A stretch of DNA of 64,000 bases from Epiperipatus broadwayi (GCA_028023455.1 JAQFVV010001037.1:61603-125602), one strand, 5' to 3'; positions 1 to 13,320 are shown, counted from the first letter of the stretch. Notes: generated from the sequence alone by a model not told the origin. Numbers and translations: made by a program.

Positions 1-146
1 CACAGGCTTGTTATATACCTGTGGCTATATATATGTAATATAGGGTATATGAGCACAGACTTTCACACCACCCACCTCTCTCCACTCTATCTAATAACAC
101 TGATACACCTAAACACATACATGCTGAAAAGATAAATAATCACCAA

Positions 147-256
147 TATGTAATCTAATTGTTGCTGTTGCATTTTTATAAACATTCTTCAAAATATGAC
201 AATATCCTGGATCTACACCTTGATGATCCAATGCTTTAATTATTAAAGCATTGGAT
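147..256 (-). mobile_element. RTE retrotransposon scrap ending in a perfect palindrome
   Basis: Bases 147-240 match, with few differences, the reverse-transcriptase-coding segment of the larger RTE copy near 24.19-24.29 kb. The reading sense is on the minus strand and corresponds to the part of the palm upstream of the catalytic motif. The match stops at 240, and the last 15 bases (226-240) are repeated in inverted orientation at 242-256 with one base between, giving a perfect 31-bp palindrome. The scrap has neither the 3' tail nor the 5' end of the family, so it is an internal fragment. The family match is by direct comparison within the window. How the palindrome arose is unknown; copying back at a broken end is one possibility. 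Confidence 0.75.
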
Positions 257-1104
257 ATTTAATACATACGTTTATTTAAATCGATTAACATATACATACA
301 TAATGACGAGCTTTTATATTTAAAAAGCACATCATTTTTTTCAGTGTATACAAAAAAAAATATTTTTAGCTTTTTACGAGACTATTCTAAAAAAAAAAAA
401 TAACAGATGAAATAAGTCTAAAAAAAAAAAAAATAACGCTTTCACTCTTATTTATATATTTTGTGGTAATAAATAAGTGGTTTGTATTTGTAAATTTTAA
501 AATAATGACTATCAAAAATTTAAAAGACTTGGAGTCTTATGTTATGATGAGAGTGTTATCTTAATTGTTGCCGAGGGCAAATGTTAAAATTTAAGCGGAA
601 AACCACAAGTCTTGTTTTTATTAATGAAATAATAAAGAAACAAGTTTAAAAATAAAGAAATTTATTTAACCTCATTCTTAATGGGAGTTATCTATAAAGA
701 GATCGTGTTTAGACACTTCAGACGAGTAATCTATTTTGTTTATGCAATGAATTTAATTCAAATTATAATGTATAAACATATATCAACATTTACCTGCCTG
801 GTTAAAAATACCTAGTATGTGATTGATAAATTTTACCAATTACATAATAATTGGACAGAATAACGGAGATACTTATAATATTCTGTATTGACCAAATTTT
901 TTATATAATATAGGTTTACAAATGTTTTACAAAGTTTTTGCCAAGGTTACAAAGGCATTTGAAATATAATGATTGCTTGTTGTTATATAAATTTGATCAA
1001 TATTATGATTACAATGCAATTATATGAACACTGTGGTAATTATACATATTTGTTGTTAATGGTTTGTACAACATATTATTAGATATATAAAAAAATATTC
1101 ACAA
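257..1104. other. AT-rich stretch, no gene seen
   Basis: Low-complexity AT-rich sequence with several A runs. There is no open frame of note and no recognisable repeat. Confidence 0.6.
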
Positions 1105-3800
1105 CCTTTAATTTAAATTTCATTTGCTTTGAGCTTGATTGGTCCAGTTAGATAGCCTTCTTTGTTTTTGAACTATTGTAATGAGCATCTGGAGCATAGT
1201 TTATTATGTAATTAGGTGTATTATGAAGCAGATGAAATATCTGAGGTGATAGCTTATAAGATTGGATCGATCTCTAATGAGTATCTGATGACCTCAAAAA
1301 TGTTCAAGGTGGACACTATTGTTATTTCATCTGTTTAGTTGGTGTAATTTATTGATAAATGTGGATGGATGCCTCCTGGTATTGCTGCCTAACAAGATGG
1401 TGCAACAGATGCACCAGGAGGCAAACAGGGTAAATGTGGATGCACATGCTGCAGGAATGTGTAATCTTTTGGAAGATCTGAGTTATGTGCTGGATGGAAG
1501 TAGTGGCATGACTATGCATTTAACTTATTTTGCCATGTGAAGTTTAGTGTTCAGCAGGCACTGAGAAGAATGTTGACTCTATTCAGCTTCATGGCATAGC
1601 TCACAGAATGGATCAATATTTTTCTACAGACAACAATACCACAGCAAAAAAATGTTGGAAGCACCAGGTTGAGTCGTTCTAGTGCCCATTTTTTAAATTG
1701 ATGAAGGTGACAGTTATTTATGCCTAGCATGGGGAGGGGGTAATCATTGCCTGGTCTGCATAAAAAGATATGTTTTCTAGTAAGTATATATGGAATTGTG
1801 GGAGAAACTTGGGTGAATAAGATCTGTGAGATATGGCATTGAAGAAGGAGATTTATCTGTAGAGATTACTTCCATGCACTGTAGGTTTTTGAACTGGTTG
1901 GTATAATAGCTGCTATTAAGTCAATGGCTTTTTGGGTATAGAACACCCGAATGGGTGCAGGCCTAGACCATTATACAAATGTTGGAAGTTGAGCTGTTTT
2001 ATGGATATTGATATGGTTTTGTGGTCTCAGAATGATTTACTGCACATAGAGTTGATGGCAGAAATGAACATCTTTGGAAGTTTGATAAGAGGTGCATAGT
2101 ATGTAGTTTTTGTCATAGCATAATTATAAAACAGGTGCATCTTGGAATAAATGGGTAGATAAGCCTTAGAAAGTTAGTTTTAATTTGCAGTACAGAATCT
2201 TCTAACTTGGTTTGTATTGTGAGTCTTATTCCAAGGGACCCTTTGTAAAAGGGAATGCTTAAGAATGGAGTGGGTTTTCCTTGAAAAACTTGGGAACATG
2301 ATTTCTTTGTGATACAGCAATGATTTTGGGATTAAAGTGTAGTCTGTAGACTGCTGGATAGTCATTAAGAATGGTTTGTAATATGGAGAGTTGTTTCTGA
2401 GAAGGCAGGAAGACAGTTATGTCATTCATATAGAATATTCAGGGATTGTATTGATGTGTATGTGGAATTTGGATTTTGAAATTTTATTCTGTATTTGTTG
2501 TAAAATCAAATTTATTTCAAATGTAAAAAATTATGAGTTTAGGGATGATCATTGTGAGATTCACTGTACTGGATTGAAGAGTGGAGAATTTTTACCATTA
2601 AGAGTGATGTGTAACTCATGATTCAGAAGGTGGTTGGTGACTAGGTCTATCAGAGTAGACAGTATGGCGGTGTTAGTGAGCATTTGAATAAGTAGATTGA
2701 TACCAAATCAAAAGCTGTTTTTATGTCAAACTGCACTGCAATAGGACTGCTTTGCTGGTGGATGAGCCTTTTTTGCCAAACTGTAGATATGATACTGATG
2801 GGGAAATGTGTGGCTCAGTTTGGCCCTTGATTACTAATCAAGTATTTTATTGGATAGAGGCACATGGAGTTAGATTGAAGATTGGTTAGATCAAGTGCAG
2901 CCTCAGGTTTTTTAATAAAAGATACTATGGCAATTGAATACAAACTTTGTACATTATATATCATCTGGGATAGAAAACTGGCCAAATCATGAATATACAG
3001 AATTCCTTGGGATCCACGTGACAAGAGTTTTCAATAGTAGCTAGTTTCATGGAAAATTGGCTGGTTTGGAAAGGCATAGTAGTTTCTGATGGTCCAAAAC
3101 AGTGTACTGATGGAGTGAATACATTGTAGGTCTGGAGTTTCTTTTTAAAGTGCTGGTATATAGAGGGGATCATAGTATGTTCAGTACATACACCTATGTC
3201 AGTTAAGAAGTGCCATTGGGACCTGTGATGAGAAGTATATGTAAGCTCTTATCCACATGTGCTACTTGGTTAGACAATTTTTTTTAATTGCAAAGTAGTT
3301 CTTCAACTATTTGCAAACATTATGTTAAGTTTGTGTGAGTCTGGTAACTGTTGTTGTGTAATGGCAATTTGTTTATGTAACTCGAACAATGCTTGAAGAT
3401 GCAAAAGTAAGGGGGACTATCATGTTTAGTGTTGTATATTAAATGATAAATATGAGTATGAAGGGAAAATACTTATGAACTAGGTCTATAGCCATTTGGT
3501 GTATCTGTTTAACATGATATAGGATTTGGACAACATGAACTCCATAATAAATGAGTGGAAGAATCACACATTTTGCATAATTGAATGGATGTTGTCTGGA
3601 TTTTATTAAGTTTGTGTGACTACTTGAGCAAAGTGGTCTGAGAATGGAATGGAGTCAATGTTAAATTTTATTAGGTGATGCATCATTGGAGAGTAAAAAC
3701 ATAGGTTGATGAGGGTGGTGTGCTGGTTGTTGTCAAAATTGATTGAACTCAATGGTAAAAAACTCTGAGCCCTTATTAGTAGACAGTTTAAGAGATGAAG
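1105..3800 (-). mobile_element. Decayed non-LTR retrotransposon copy, family C
   Basis: A heavily mutated minus-strand copy of the APE endonuclease/RT element that lies at 58.8-63.8 kb. Three landmarks fall in the right order and spacing. The 3' end near 1,105-1,145 resembles the family's AATAAA-containing terminus. The RT catalytic box reads YMND at 2,421-2,432. The conserved stretch around S-F-I-K-K, before RT motif A, lies near 2,900-2,960. An endonuclease SDH-like motif (F-S-D-H) can be read near 3,635-3,645. The spacing from RT box to SFIKK is about 500 bases, against about 550 in the better copy. Stops and frameshifts are everywhere, so it codes for nothing now. The upstream limit is not clear; the rest of the endonuclease may run on to about 4.2 kb. 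Confidence 0.75.
1370..1423. repeat. Short inverted repeat inside the decayed element
   Basis: Eleven-base perfect arms (TGCCTCCTGGT at 1,370 and its reverse complement ending at 1,423) enclose about 32 bases. It lies within the 3' part of the decayed non-LTR copy. Its origin is unknown and it may be chance. Confidence 0.5.
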
Positions 3801-5980
3801 CCATTTATTTATAAGGGTTGGGTAATCCAGATATGGTTCGATATTGGCTAGTAGTAAGAACTAAATTGATGGTTCGAAGGTTATATATAATGATTGAAGG
3901 ACCAAGGGGAATATAGATCAATACTATATTTAGTGCTTCCTATAGTGGTGAAAAGTGATAATTAGTAAGTTCTCATCAATATATAGAAATTTTAAATGAC
4001 TTGAATAGGCAATCTTTATTAATACTTTTTGAGACAGCATTTGCATAAAGACCTCATCTTCTAAGTGCAAGAAATTTTATAATATTTGTACACAACCTAG
4101 ATGAATATTAAATTATTCCTCATAATGAATAATTGCGGTAGAGTATTGCTTAAAATGTTTCAGAAGACGATGATTTTCAAATTAGATGATTAATGAGATT
4201 GAAGGAGATGGTAACATTATTATCAAGTTCCTCAATCAATATTTGACTGCAGAATTATTTGAATTAAGATTAATATTTGGCAACATGCCTCTATATAAAT
4301 TCACTCACATCTCTTCCAAATATTCAAATAGTCTGGAGCTTTGGGGTATTAATTGAAAATAATAAATGGCTAAGATTACCTAAATTATGGTAGTTCCATC
4401 ACTATATTTCTTACTTAAATGATGATAGCATGAATGATAAATAGGATAATTATTTCTATCTTTTTCTTAGTATGTCAGTAATATCACACTCATAGCTAAT
4501 GCAAGGACTGAAGTATCTTATTATAAAAGTTAAAGAACAAAATAAAAAAAGTTTATGAGATTATAGCTAACTATAAACAATGATGCAGGTTACAATAGAG
4601 TCAATAGCAACAAAGAGTCTCTTCCAAAAGATTTATTGCAGGCTGATACTAGATAGAATTGTAATGAAAAACTTCTATAGAAATGCATTTTTAAAAATGA
4701 TGATTCTCTTTGTTAATCTGAAATATAAATACAAATCATAGAATAATGTGTTCTTTTCTTGAACTATGGTGTTGGTAATGAGTTTTTGGAATAACATTCA
4801 TTCCCATTAGATTTGAATTTTCAGTTGACCCACAAATGGCCATTTAAAAATTATTCTATTTTTATTATATTACAAAAAAATTATAATGTGATAAAAAGTG
4901 AAATATGAAAGAAGTGGATGATATCATAACAATAACAAAATCTATGGAGGAACTAAAAAAATCAAACAAATCATACACTATTTTAAAGGATATTACATTA
5001 TTGACATTATAGGCCATAAAAATAGAATTGTAGACTTTTCTTTTACAAATAAAACCCTAAACATATATAGGAAACAGTATATTCTAAGAAATTATCAGTT
5101 TTATAAGAAATATTTAAAACTAAATGTTAAGGAATTAATATTTTCTTCCAAATTTTTAAACCATGAATACTTTATGTGTACATTATTTGAATTATTAAAC
5201 TTGAATCCAATACATTTTTTTCTATAATTGTAATTAACTGTAAGTATTGTGGCAATAATTGATCGAAGTCTTATTCTAGTTAATAATCTTTCATTTAAAC
5301 TCTTTTGAAATTTGCAATTTAAAATCAAGATGAAAACTTTTTGTTAATGTTGTATGTATCCTTTAATTTAACAATTAAGTGATGATTTTAACAAATGGTT
5401 AAAAGTAAATAATGGAAAAAACAAACACCTGATTCAAAAAGTTTTTCTAGTCAAGAGCTCATCTCAAAATTTATGTAATATACCAATAGGTTCATCTGCT
5501 TTGGTATAACTTACTAATAAACTTTCTTGCTGAAAATTTTCTTTCCTACTAAAATAAACAATCTAACTCAAGTCATTTCATTGAAAACTTATGTTAAACT
5601 GATATAGTTTAAAGTCAACAAATAAAGAAAGAAAATAGCCAGATGTTTAATTTTATAAATGCAAAGATGATCTAATTTTAAGATAAACTAATAATTAATT
5701 TTACAGTTAACAGATGAAGCCTGTTTCAAAACAAAATCACAAATATAAATAGATGAATGAACACACATTAAGTCAAATCATTACAAATCAATTAACATTT
5801 TCATTTTAAAATAAAAGAATAATACATACAGAATACATATAAATGTAAAATAAAATTTAGTTTAGCTCAACTTCATGTAAATTGTGTTATTTCATTACTA
5901 TATATATACTAAATTCATTAATTTTGCTATCATCATAAAATGAAAATATATTTTTGAATACATATATACACACATATATA
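3801..5980. other. AT-rich stretch, no gene seen
   Basis: No convincing coding frame, repeat or RNA gene. The start may still hold unrecognisable endonuclease remains of the element to its left. Confidence 0.55.
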
Positions 5981-5982
5981 TG

Positions 5983-6252
5983 ATGGTAATAGTACAGAAA
6001 GTAATTGGGGTTCATATAAGGAGACTCTGGGATTACAAGGTCCCACAACTAGGTAGCCATTTATAACAGTACACCACATTAGGGCTGAATTATTAGAAGA
6101 TTGGAAACCAGCATCATATGGTAATAGTACAGAAAATAATTGGGGTTCATATAAGGAAACTCTGGAATAACAAGGTCCCACAATTGGGTAGCCATTTGTA
6201 ACAGCACACCACATTAGGGCTGAATTATGAGAAGATGGGAAGCCATCATCAT
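5983..6252. repeat. Two-copy tandem repeat, 136-bp unit
   Basis: Two copies of a unit of about 136 bases, starting GGTAATAGTACAGAAA at 5,984 and again at 6,120, differ at only a few positions. A 93-codon minus-strand frame runs through both copies and therefore repeats itself. That frame is best read as a by-product of the duplication rather than a gene. The unit is richer in GC than its surroundings. Confidence 0.85.
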
Positions 6253-6523
6253 CCCCAAATAAAATATAAAATTAAATATAATGAACTGATAATGAATATA
6301 ATGAGCATTAGGTATCAGCAGAGAACTAATTATAAGTTCACCCAGCATTACAGAGAAGAGTAATAATCAGTCATCATCATGAATGATCATTAATAAAAAA
6401 AATCAACACTAAACCATGTGACTGGATTTGAAATGGGTCTACTATAGACCAGACTAATTATTTAGCCATTGCCAAGATAAAGGCAGCAATACATCAAAAT
6501 TTGGATATGCAAATGAACCATCA

Positions 6524-6524
<1 letters not shown>

Positions 6525-6575
<51 letters not shown>

Positions 6576-6598
6576 GACGCTATCATATATATATATTG
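6525..6598. repeat. (TA)n microsatellite
   Basis: A run of about 25 TA units, broken once by CGACGCTATC. It is followed by a small perfect hairpin (GGTTTAT / ATAAACC) at about 6,609-6,630. Confidence 0.9.
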
Positions 6599-6630
6599 TA
6601 ACCCTTTGGTTTATTTCATCTATAAACCAA

Positions 6631-7197
6631 ATATAATAAAATGAAGCAATTGTGGAAAAATTTTTTTTATATATAAGGAAAAGTTAAGCTTTATTTGGGA
6701 AAGTAATGGCTATATAGCTCACAAGTAACATATATAGAGACACTTTGTGTTTGTATGGAATGTCTATTGCTAAAGAGTTGATGAGAATCGATTGTCAGTA
6801 GCTTTAGTTAACAGTTTCTTTCTAGAGAATAAGTTTGGAGTTATAGGAGATTGTGGTAAATATTTATGTTTATGATTATCGGAGATTATAATTGATTTTG
6901 TGCTTGTAATTATAAGAAATTATGAGGAATATTTGTGTTCATATAATCTGGATAATCAGTTTCCTGTTTGATAGTCTGTGCATGTGTGTGTGTGATACAG
7001 ATATATGGGTTTGATTTTTTTTCCTTTCCTTTATGAAAATTTGACAATTTTTTTTTAATAGTATTTAAAATGTAAATCTAAATAAGAAATTATTTAGATT
7101 CAGTGAATGTAACCTTTGTTTGACAAGAAAATTGTTAGTAGGCTTAATTTTTTAATTAGAGTTTCCTTGACTAAATTTCATAAATTGGTCATCAATA
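6631..7197. other. AT-rich stretch, no gene seen
   Basis: No gene or clear repeat recognised. Confidence 0.55.
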
Positions 7198-7322
7198 TGT
7201 TAATTAAAGAGATCTGGTTTAAAATCAGACAAAGTTATTAGGAAAGTAACACTTTGGAAAGATCAATGTGTTAATTAAGGAGATCTGGTTTCAGATCAAA
7301 GTTATTGGAAAAGTAACATTTT
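7198..7322. repeat. Two-copy tandem repeat, ~69-bp unit
   Basis: The motif TGTTAATTAA(A/G)GAGATCTGG, followed by a similar stretch ending in AAAGTAACA-TT, occurs twice about 69 bases apart. It is a local tandem duplication with moderate divergence. Confidence 0.75.
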
Positions 7323-7990
7323 TTTTTTTTTAGAAAGAGTTATTGTTCATTCTGAGTGGGGATTTTTTTAATTAGACTTAAAGACAATAAAAGGGGGGGG
7401 GGTAATATCTGTTTCTTTTTCCTTTTTATCCTATAAAAACTGTGAAGAAAAAAGAAAAAGAAAAACTTTTGCTGATTGAGAACTGGGCTAACTAACTAAA
7501 ATTTAATATCTAAAGGTATATTTTTCCTCCAAGTTTTTAAATTTTTTTTTCTCAGAGTTTGATAATGAAGTTAAGTTGTATAATAGACCAAAATATGAAT
7601 TTCTAATTCATCCCTGAATGGTGCATATCTCTTTTTCTCAAAATTAATTATGAAGAAGTCAACTTTTGATAAGATATTTTCTGCTGAGTGTAACAATTTA
7701 TCCGGTCTGCTTGTAAAATTTCCTGCAAGGAGAGAATTGTCAAATTTCTTTTATCAAATTAAAAGACCAATTCAGATTATAATAATTATATGGCTCTTCA
7801 AAATTCGTTTAAAGAACTACAGTCTTCTGTAATGTTTTGAAAAGAGTTAATTCATGTTAGTAATCACAAACTGCTTATTGCCTATAATTTGGACCTTTAA
7901 ATGGAGGGGTAAAGGAACGGAGAACAAAGTAAATTTAAACCTAGGAAGAACTCAACTGGAAGGTAAACAACAGAACTTTTTTAAAAATTT
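7323..7990. other. AT-rich stretch with a G10 run, no gene seen
   Basis: Contains a run of ten G at about 7,396. A 60-codon frame at 7,650-7,832 shows no recognisable domain and is treated as chance. Confidence 0.5.
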
Positions 7991-8092
7991 ATTAACTATC
8001 CTATATCTACATTCTGATTTAAAATAACTATCTACAAATTTGATTTAAAATAACTATCTACAATTTTGATTTAAATAACTTTATTCAAATGA
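7991..8092. repeat. Short tandem repeat, ~26-bp unit
   Basis: TGATTTAAAATAACTATCTACA-like units repeat three to four times with small changes. Confidence 0.7.
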
Positions 8093-9925
8093 CTGTCTGT
8101 GCGTTCTATACACATTTAATTAAAATAACTGTCTGACGTGCCATTATATAGCTATCTCAAGTGAAATGAACTGAATATATTGATTAATGGACAGTGGAAG
8201 GAAAGGAAATTTAAAGAGACTATCTGTAATGTTGATATTTATTCTTTATTTTATTTCGTTTATATAATATGTCATTTATTTATTTTTATTATTATTATTA
8301 TATTTCATTTTGTTTATATGCTATGTCACACTCTGATCACTAGATTATTTAATTTAATATTTTGTTTCTGTTTAAAATGTGTGAAGGAAAGAAAAGAAAA
8401 TGATTTTGATACCATTTAAGTATAGATGCTCACGTAAATTTAGACTTAAAAGTAAAGAGAGAAATGATATATTTTATTATTCTTAGCAAAATTTTAATTT
8501 GTGCTTAATAGTAGATATGAAGAATGAGAGGATGGTCATAAACCCATTATTATGCTGTGGGTGTTGATCTGTTATTGATATAGATATTGGGTATGTTGTT
8601 GGCTTGACTGGTTGAAATTGAAATAATTCATATATGTATTGATTTGGGGTCTGGTTAGTCTTGTCAGTTATCTAGGCTGGAATCGATGTATGTGTGGGCA
8701 TATTTAAAGCTATAAATACTTGTCATTACTAATGTAAAGTAATCCTACCACCCAATAGATGGGAAATAGCTGTCTCCTAATTTAAATACCATGGCAGTTG
8801 GAGGACCAAGTTTCTCTCCATTTATTTGTTAAGATAGGGAATTATTAATAAAGTTACTGTTTAAGTATAGAAAATGTTGCAAGCCAATATAGGGAATAGG
8901 TGTCTAAGAGAAGCTCTTTACACAATTCTGGATCTTAGGAAAGATCTCTCCCTGGCTCAAGCAAATAGTTTAAGTTTGAAGTTGATGTTGTTGTTTTGTT
9001 ATTTCCCTTATCAAGATGTGGCTGTGTGCACGTTATAGACACTGCATGGTGATGTGTAATATGAAGAGAGTTTTCTTACATGGGACAGAACAACGTTGCC
9101 CGGAAAGGATAAGGATTCAGTCAGATGTATATGTATGATGAAGAATGACAAAGATTTTAATTAATAAACTAACCGATCTGTATTGATTTTTTTTTTTTTT
9201 GAATGATGGTAGATTGAGGTCGTCAAGCTGAGTGGACATACCAAACTAATTAAGAGATATACAGTCAAAACGTAAAGATCTGACAAGCATGAATGTAAAA
9301 GTGTGGGTTTTGAATTTAAACCCGTTTGCAAAATTAGTAGGGTAATTTTGTGACATATGAATCCTTTTTCATTGGAAATGTGAAAATTATTGCTTGATAA
9401 AATGATTCAGAAATTTAAGATTATTTCACATTGCCGGTTAGAATAATTGACACGAATATACTATTTTGGAATAGTCCAATAGACAATGTTTACAATAAAA
9501 GGAGGGGGAAGTAGAAATTTGTAGGTTTTCTTCTCTTTCAAGATAAGTTTTCTTAAAGCTAAAATATATACGGAATTCTGTTTCCAGCGTTTGTATTTAT
9601 TATTAGTAGTAATTATTTATTTAATAAATGAATGGGTCAAAACCAGAAGTGAGTCATCCAAGAAATTAGTTAACTCAAACATGTATTTGAATAATAGTCC
9701 TGAATAGATCAGAAGCATATATTTGTGTAACAATATTATAATTTAGTGTGTTTTTTATTTTATTTTAAGCTTTATCATTATTATTTCATGTAATAAAGTT
9801 TTATTATCGTTATAAGATTATATTGTGTTTTGTGTTTTGGTGTTTTAAATATCTCCAGAATCTATATATCCAGCACCTATATTTAAGGTAATATTAGTTT
9901 ATATTTAAATTGGATTATTTATTTT
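8093..9925. other. AT-rich stretch, no gene seen
   Basis: No recognisable coding sequence, RNA gene or repeat. Composition resembles intronic or intergenic DNA. Confidence 0.55.
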
Positions 9926-9929
9926 ATAA

Positions 9930-10250
9930 TGATGCTTTATTTCCAAGATCGATTTGCAGTAGTCATTATCATATTGTTTCCATATTCGATTCACATAGTT
10001 AATTTGATATGAATAATTTATTTCCGTGATTGATTTACAGTATTAATTTTGTCTTGAATATTTCTATATTCGATTAATATAATTCATTTTATATAAGTCA
10101 TTTTATAGACTTCATTTTCACATAATTTATTGTTACGATCAATTTGCCTAATCTAACTTATGATTATTTCCGTAATTTGATTTCATAAGTAAATTTTGTT
10201 TGATTTGTCTGATTGATGTCCATGGTTTACTTCCATAGTTTATTTTAGCA
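9930..10250. repeat. Degenerate tandem repeat, roughly 75-90 bp unit
   Basis: Variants of a phrase (ATTTCC-[A/G]T[A/G]-TTCGATT-[A/C]A-[A/T]A-TTAAT) recur four or five times, separated by similar T-rich spacers. The copies are old and diverged, so unit length is approximate. Confidence 0.45.
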
Positions 10251-11608
10251 AAATAAAATTATTAAGGTTATTAATTAAAATAGATTAGAAATAATAGAAT
10301 AAAATGACAGGGAATAGTTGAGTTAAGTTTACAAATTTAATCTTTTGATTCATTGTAATGTTGTGAATATTGGGAGCAGACATAAAATCCCTTTCCTGCT
10401 CTCGGCGTTCAGAGTGATTCCCACTATTGAACTTGTATTGAAATTTATTTTAGCATATATGGGATCATATCCATTACAGTGTAATCATTTATATGGCCAC
10501 CTCTTGACGGATCTAGACCTTGAGAAAGAGCAGTTCGATTATTGATCTAAGAGCTAGTTTGGAAGTCAAGTAGCTTATTATAACAACATTATTATACTAT
10601 AATAAATTATTCTACTATTATGAAAATAGGGATCATAAATTGATATTTGATCGAAAAAAATATGTGTTAGAGAAATAAGATTAGGAATTCTCAGATTAGA
10701 GAACATAACACAGACATTCCGTGTTATATAATTGTAGCTAATGAAAGTGATAAATGCTGAGAACGAAAAATAAAGTAATGGGACTAAATGGGGAGGATTT
10801 ATTTGTGATAAATTTTATCTAGCACTAACTTAAATAATGATTATATATTATGAACATAGATTATGAGTTCTTTGCATTGATTACTGAGTTATTTCCAGTC
10901 AGATATAAATGAGAATTGTATACAATATTTTCTGTAGTACCACTCGGGATCAGATATTTATAATAAAGTTGTGGAAGAAAGTTGCCTCATTATTATAGAT
11001 TTTATAATAAATTTATAATGAAATATTTGCATGACTAATGCTAGGTTTGAAATTAAGACCACATAGATTGAATGGTTTTATCAATATTATTATTATTTTC
11101 TTGAGAGACAATTTAATTACTTTCTCCAGTATCTTCTAGAGTCCTAAATTGACTCTAAATTGACTAGTGATGATGATCTCTAGTGGGCATTACAATTTAT
11201 AGCTGCAATTCGGCGCCCCCGGTATCTATTTGATCCTAAAGTATAAAATTCAATTGACTAGCTATTTGAAATAAATGAGAGTTTATTGAGATTAACTAAG
11301 TAAAAAGTGCGCGGAGAAAGTTGAGGTGACAATATATATATATATATATAAATAAATTGAATAATGCTGATGTACTAAAACATAGTGATCATCATCAATA
11401 CCCTGACAGTATAATACCATTAGTATACTAGCCAATTATAAACTTAAAATGTAGTGTCCGGATATTAAAAGATCTATTTTTGTTCCATCCAGGGTTATCT
11501 GGAGTCCAAACACCAATTTAAACCCTTGATCCATATAACTAACTTATGCTCAAATCTAGCTCAGAAAGTAAGAACTCTATAGACTGTTATTGTGAGCATT
11601 TTAAAAGA
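10251..11608. other. AT-rich stretch, no gene seen
   Basis: A 66-codon frame at 10,345-10,545 has no recognisable domain. A GC-rich patch, GGCGCCCCCGG, at about 11,211 stands out but belongs to nothing I can identify. A short (TA)n run lies near 11,335. Confidence 0.5.
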
Positions 11609-11698
11609 TAAATAAAGCATTATAGGTCACATTAAGTAATTCATAGGTTTACCAAATAAAGCATTATAAATCACATTAAATAATTCATAGGTTTACTG
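11609..11698. repeat. Two-copy tandem repeat, 44-bp unit
   Basis: AAATAAAGCATTATA, followed by a closely matching stretch ending TTCATAGGTTTAC, occurs twice 44 bases apart. Confidence 0.85.
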
Positions 11699-11904
11699 TA
11701 CTATAAATAAATAGTTTTATTGGGATAATTTTAAAAGAAACCTAAAACACTAAGCTGTCTTGAAATAAAGTCACATGCACGGCCAGCTCATCTAAGAGAT
11801 AATTGGAAGGAATAAAGATATTGACTAAAAATATTTTTAAAACAATTATTTAAAAACTGATTAACAATAAATAAAAGAAAATGATATGATAGTATGAAAT
11901 TTTG

Positions 11905-12115
11905 GTACTTTAGTATTTTTCTTGCTATGACATATTACCACAAAGATGTACTACTCTAATCTTCTGATCTTTAAGATAACGTCTCCTAGTGATTTCTGGA
12001 CAGTGTTAATCAATAAAATTTGTTCAGAAATCATGTGATGTTACATTAAAGATCGAAAGATTAGAATAGTAAGTCTCCATGATAATACATCATAGCAATA
12101 AAAAACAGTAAAGAA
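11905..12115. repeat. Foldback (long inverted repeat) at the left end
   Basis: An arm starting at about 11,905 and running to about 12,000 pairs with an arm ending at about 12,115. Matching blocks include TTGCTATGACATATTA, CTAATCTT-TGATCTTTAA and TGATTTCTG-A with their complements. Total length is about 210 bases with a short loop, so it would form a strong hairpin in DNA or RNA. The outer base of each arm is the same sequence that recurs in the adjoining minisatellite and at 14,735-14,751. Confidence 0.75.
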
Positions 12116-12189
12116 GCAAACCATCTGGTAGAAATCGGATGTCATGTTTATTGTTTCTGAAAAAAAAATTAATATAATAAAATGTAATA

Positions 12190-13320
12190 ACATCAGTAGA
12201 CATAGCAATAATAATACTAAAAAGTACTTCTAATAGCAAGAATAATACTGAAGAGGACAACAGGTAAAAATAGCAATAATAATACTAAAAAGGACATTAA
12301 CAGCAAGAATAATACTAAAGAGGACATCTAATAGCAAGAATAATACGAAAGAAGCCAACCAGTAAAAATAGCAATAATAATACTAAAGAGAACATCTAAT
12401 AGCAAGAATAATACTAAAGAGGCCAATGGCTAAAAATAGCAATAATAACACTAAAGAGGACATCTAATAGCAAGAATAATACTAAAAAGGTCAACTGGTA
12501 AAAAAAGCAATAATAATACTAAAGAGGACATCTAAGAGCAAGAATAATATGAAAGAGGACATCTAATAGCAAGAATAATATAAAAGAGGACATCTAATAG
12601 CAAGAATAATACTAAAGAGGACATCTAATAGCAAGAATAATACAAAAGAGATCAACTGGTAAAAAAAGCAATAATAATACTAAAGAGGACATCTAAGAGC
12701 AAGAATAATATGAAAGAGGACATCTAATAGCAAGAATAATATGAAAGAGGACATCCAATAGCAAGAATAATACTAAAGAGGACATCTAAGAGCAAGAATA
12801 ATACAAAAGAAGACATCTAATAGCAAGAATAATACTGAAGAGGTCAACGGGTAAAAATAGCAAGAATAATATGAAAGAGGACATCTAATAGCAAGAATAA
12901 TATGAAAGAGAACATCTAATAGCAAGAATAATATGAAAGAGGACATCTAATAGCAAGAATAATATGAAAGAGGACATCTAATAGCAAGAATAGTACGAAA
13001 GAGGACATGTGATAGCAAGAAAATACGAAAGAGGCCAACTGGTAAAAGTAGCAAAAATAGTACAAAATCCGGTAGGCATAGCAAGAATAATATGAAAGAG
13101 AACATCTATCTAATAATTAATATAAAACATGTAGTAGCAAAATATTATGTAGTAAAACAGCAAAAAAATACTAAAATAGGACATCTAATAGCAAGAATAA
13201 TACGAAAGAGGACATCTAATAGCAAGAATAATACTAAAGAAGTCAACCGGTAAAAATAGCAAAAATATTAGTACAAAATCTGGTAAGCATAGCAAGAATA
13301 CTAAAAAGGACATGTGTAAT
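12190..13320. repeat. 31-bp minisatellite with a longer variant unit
   Basis: About 1.1 kb of tandem repeats. The main unit is 31 bases (AAAGAGGACATCTAATAGCA then AGAATAATACT); spacing between GAGGAC blocks at 12,555, 12,586 and 12,617 is exactly 31. A second, longer variant (GTCAACTGGTAAAAA-TAGCAATAATAATACT) is interspersed every few units, giving a higher-order pattern. The block ATAGCAAGAATAATA within each unit closely matches the candidate element terminus ATAGCAAGAAAAATA. Confidence 0.9.

Noticed and set aside
5933-6214. 93-codon minus-strand frame with cysteines
   Set aside because: It runs through a two-copy 136-bp tandem repeat and repeats itself. No domain, no conserved start context and no sign of selection.
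11205-11225. GGCGCCCCCGG patch as a primer-binding site of another LTR element
   Set aside because: No LTR pair, gag or pol nearby, and the TGG start of a primer site is missing.
12190-13320. CRISPR-like array
   Set aside because: Units are contiguous 31-bp repeats with no unique spacers, and the genome is eukaryotic. It is a minisatellite.
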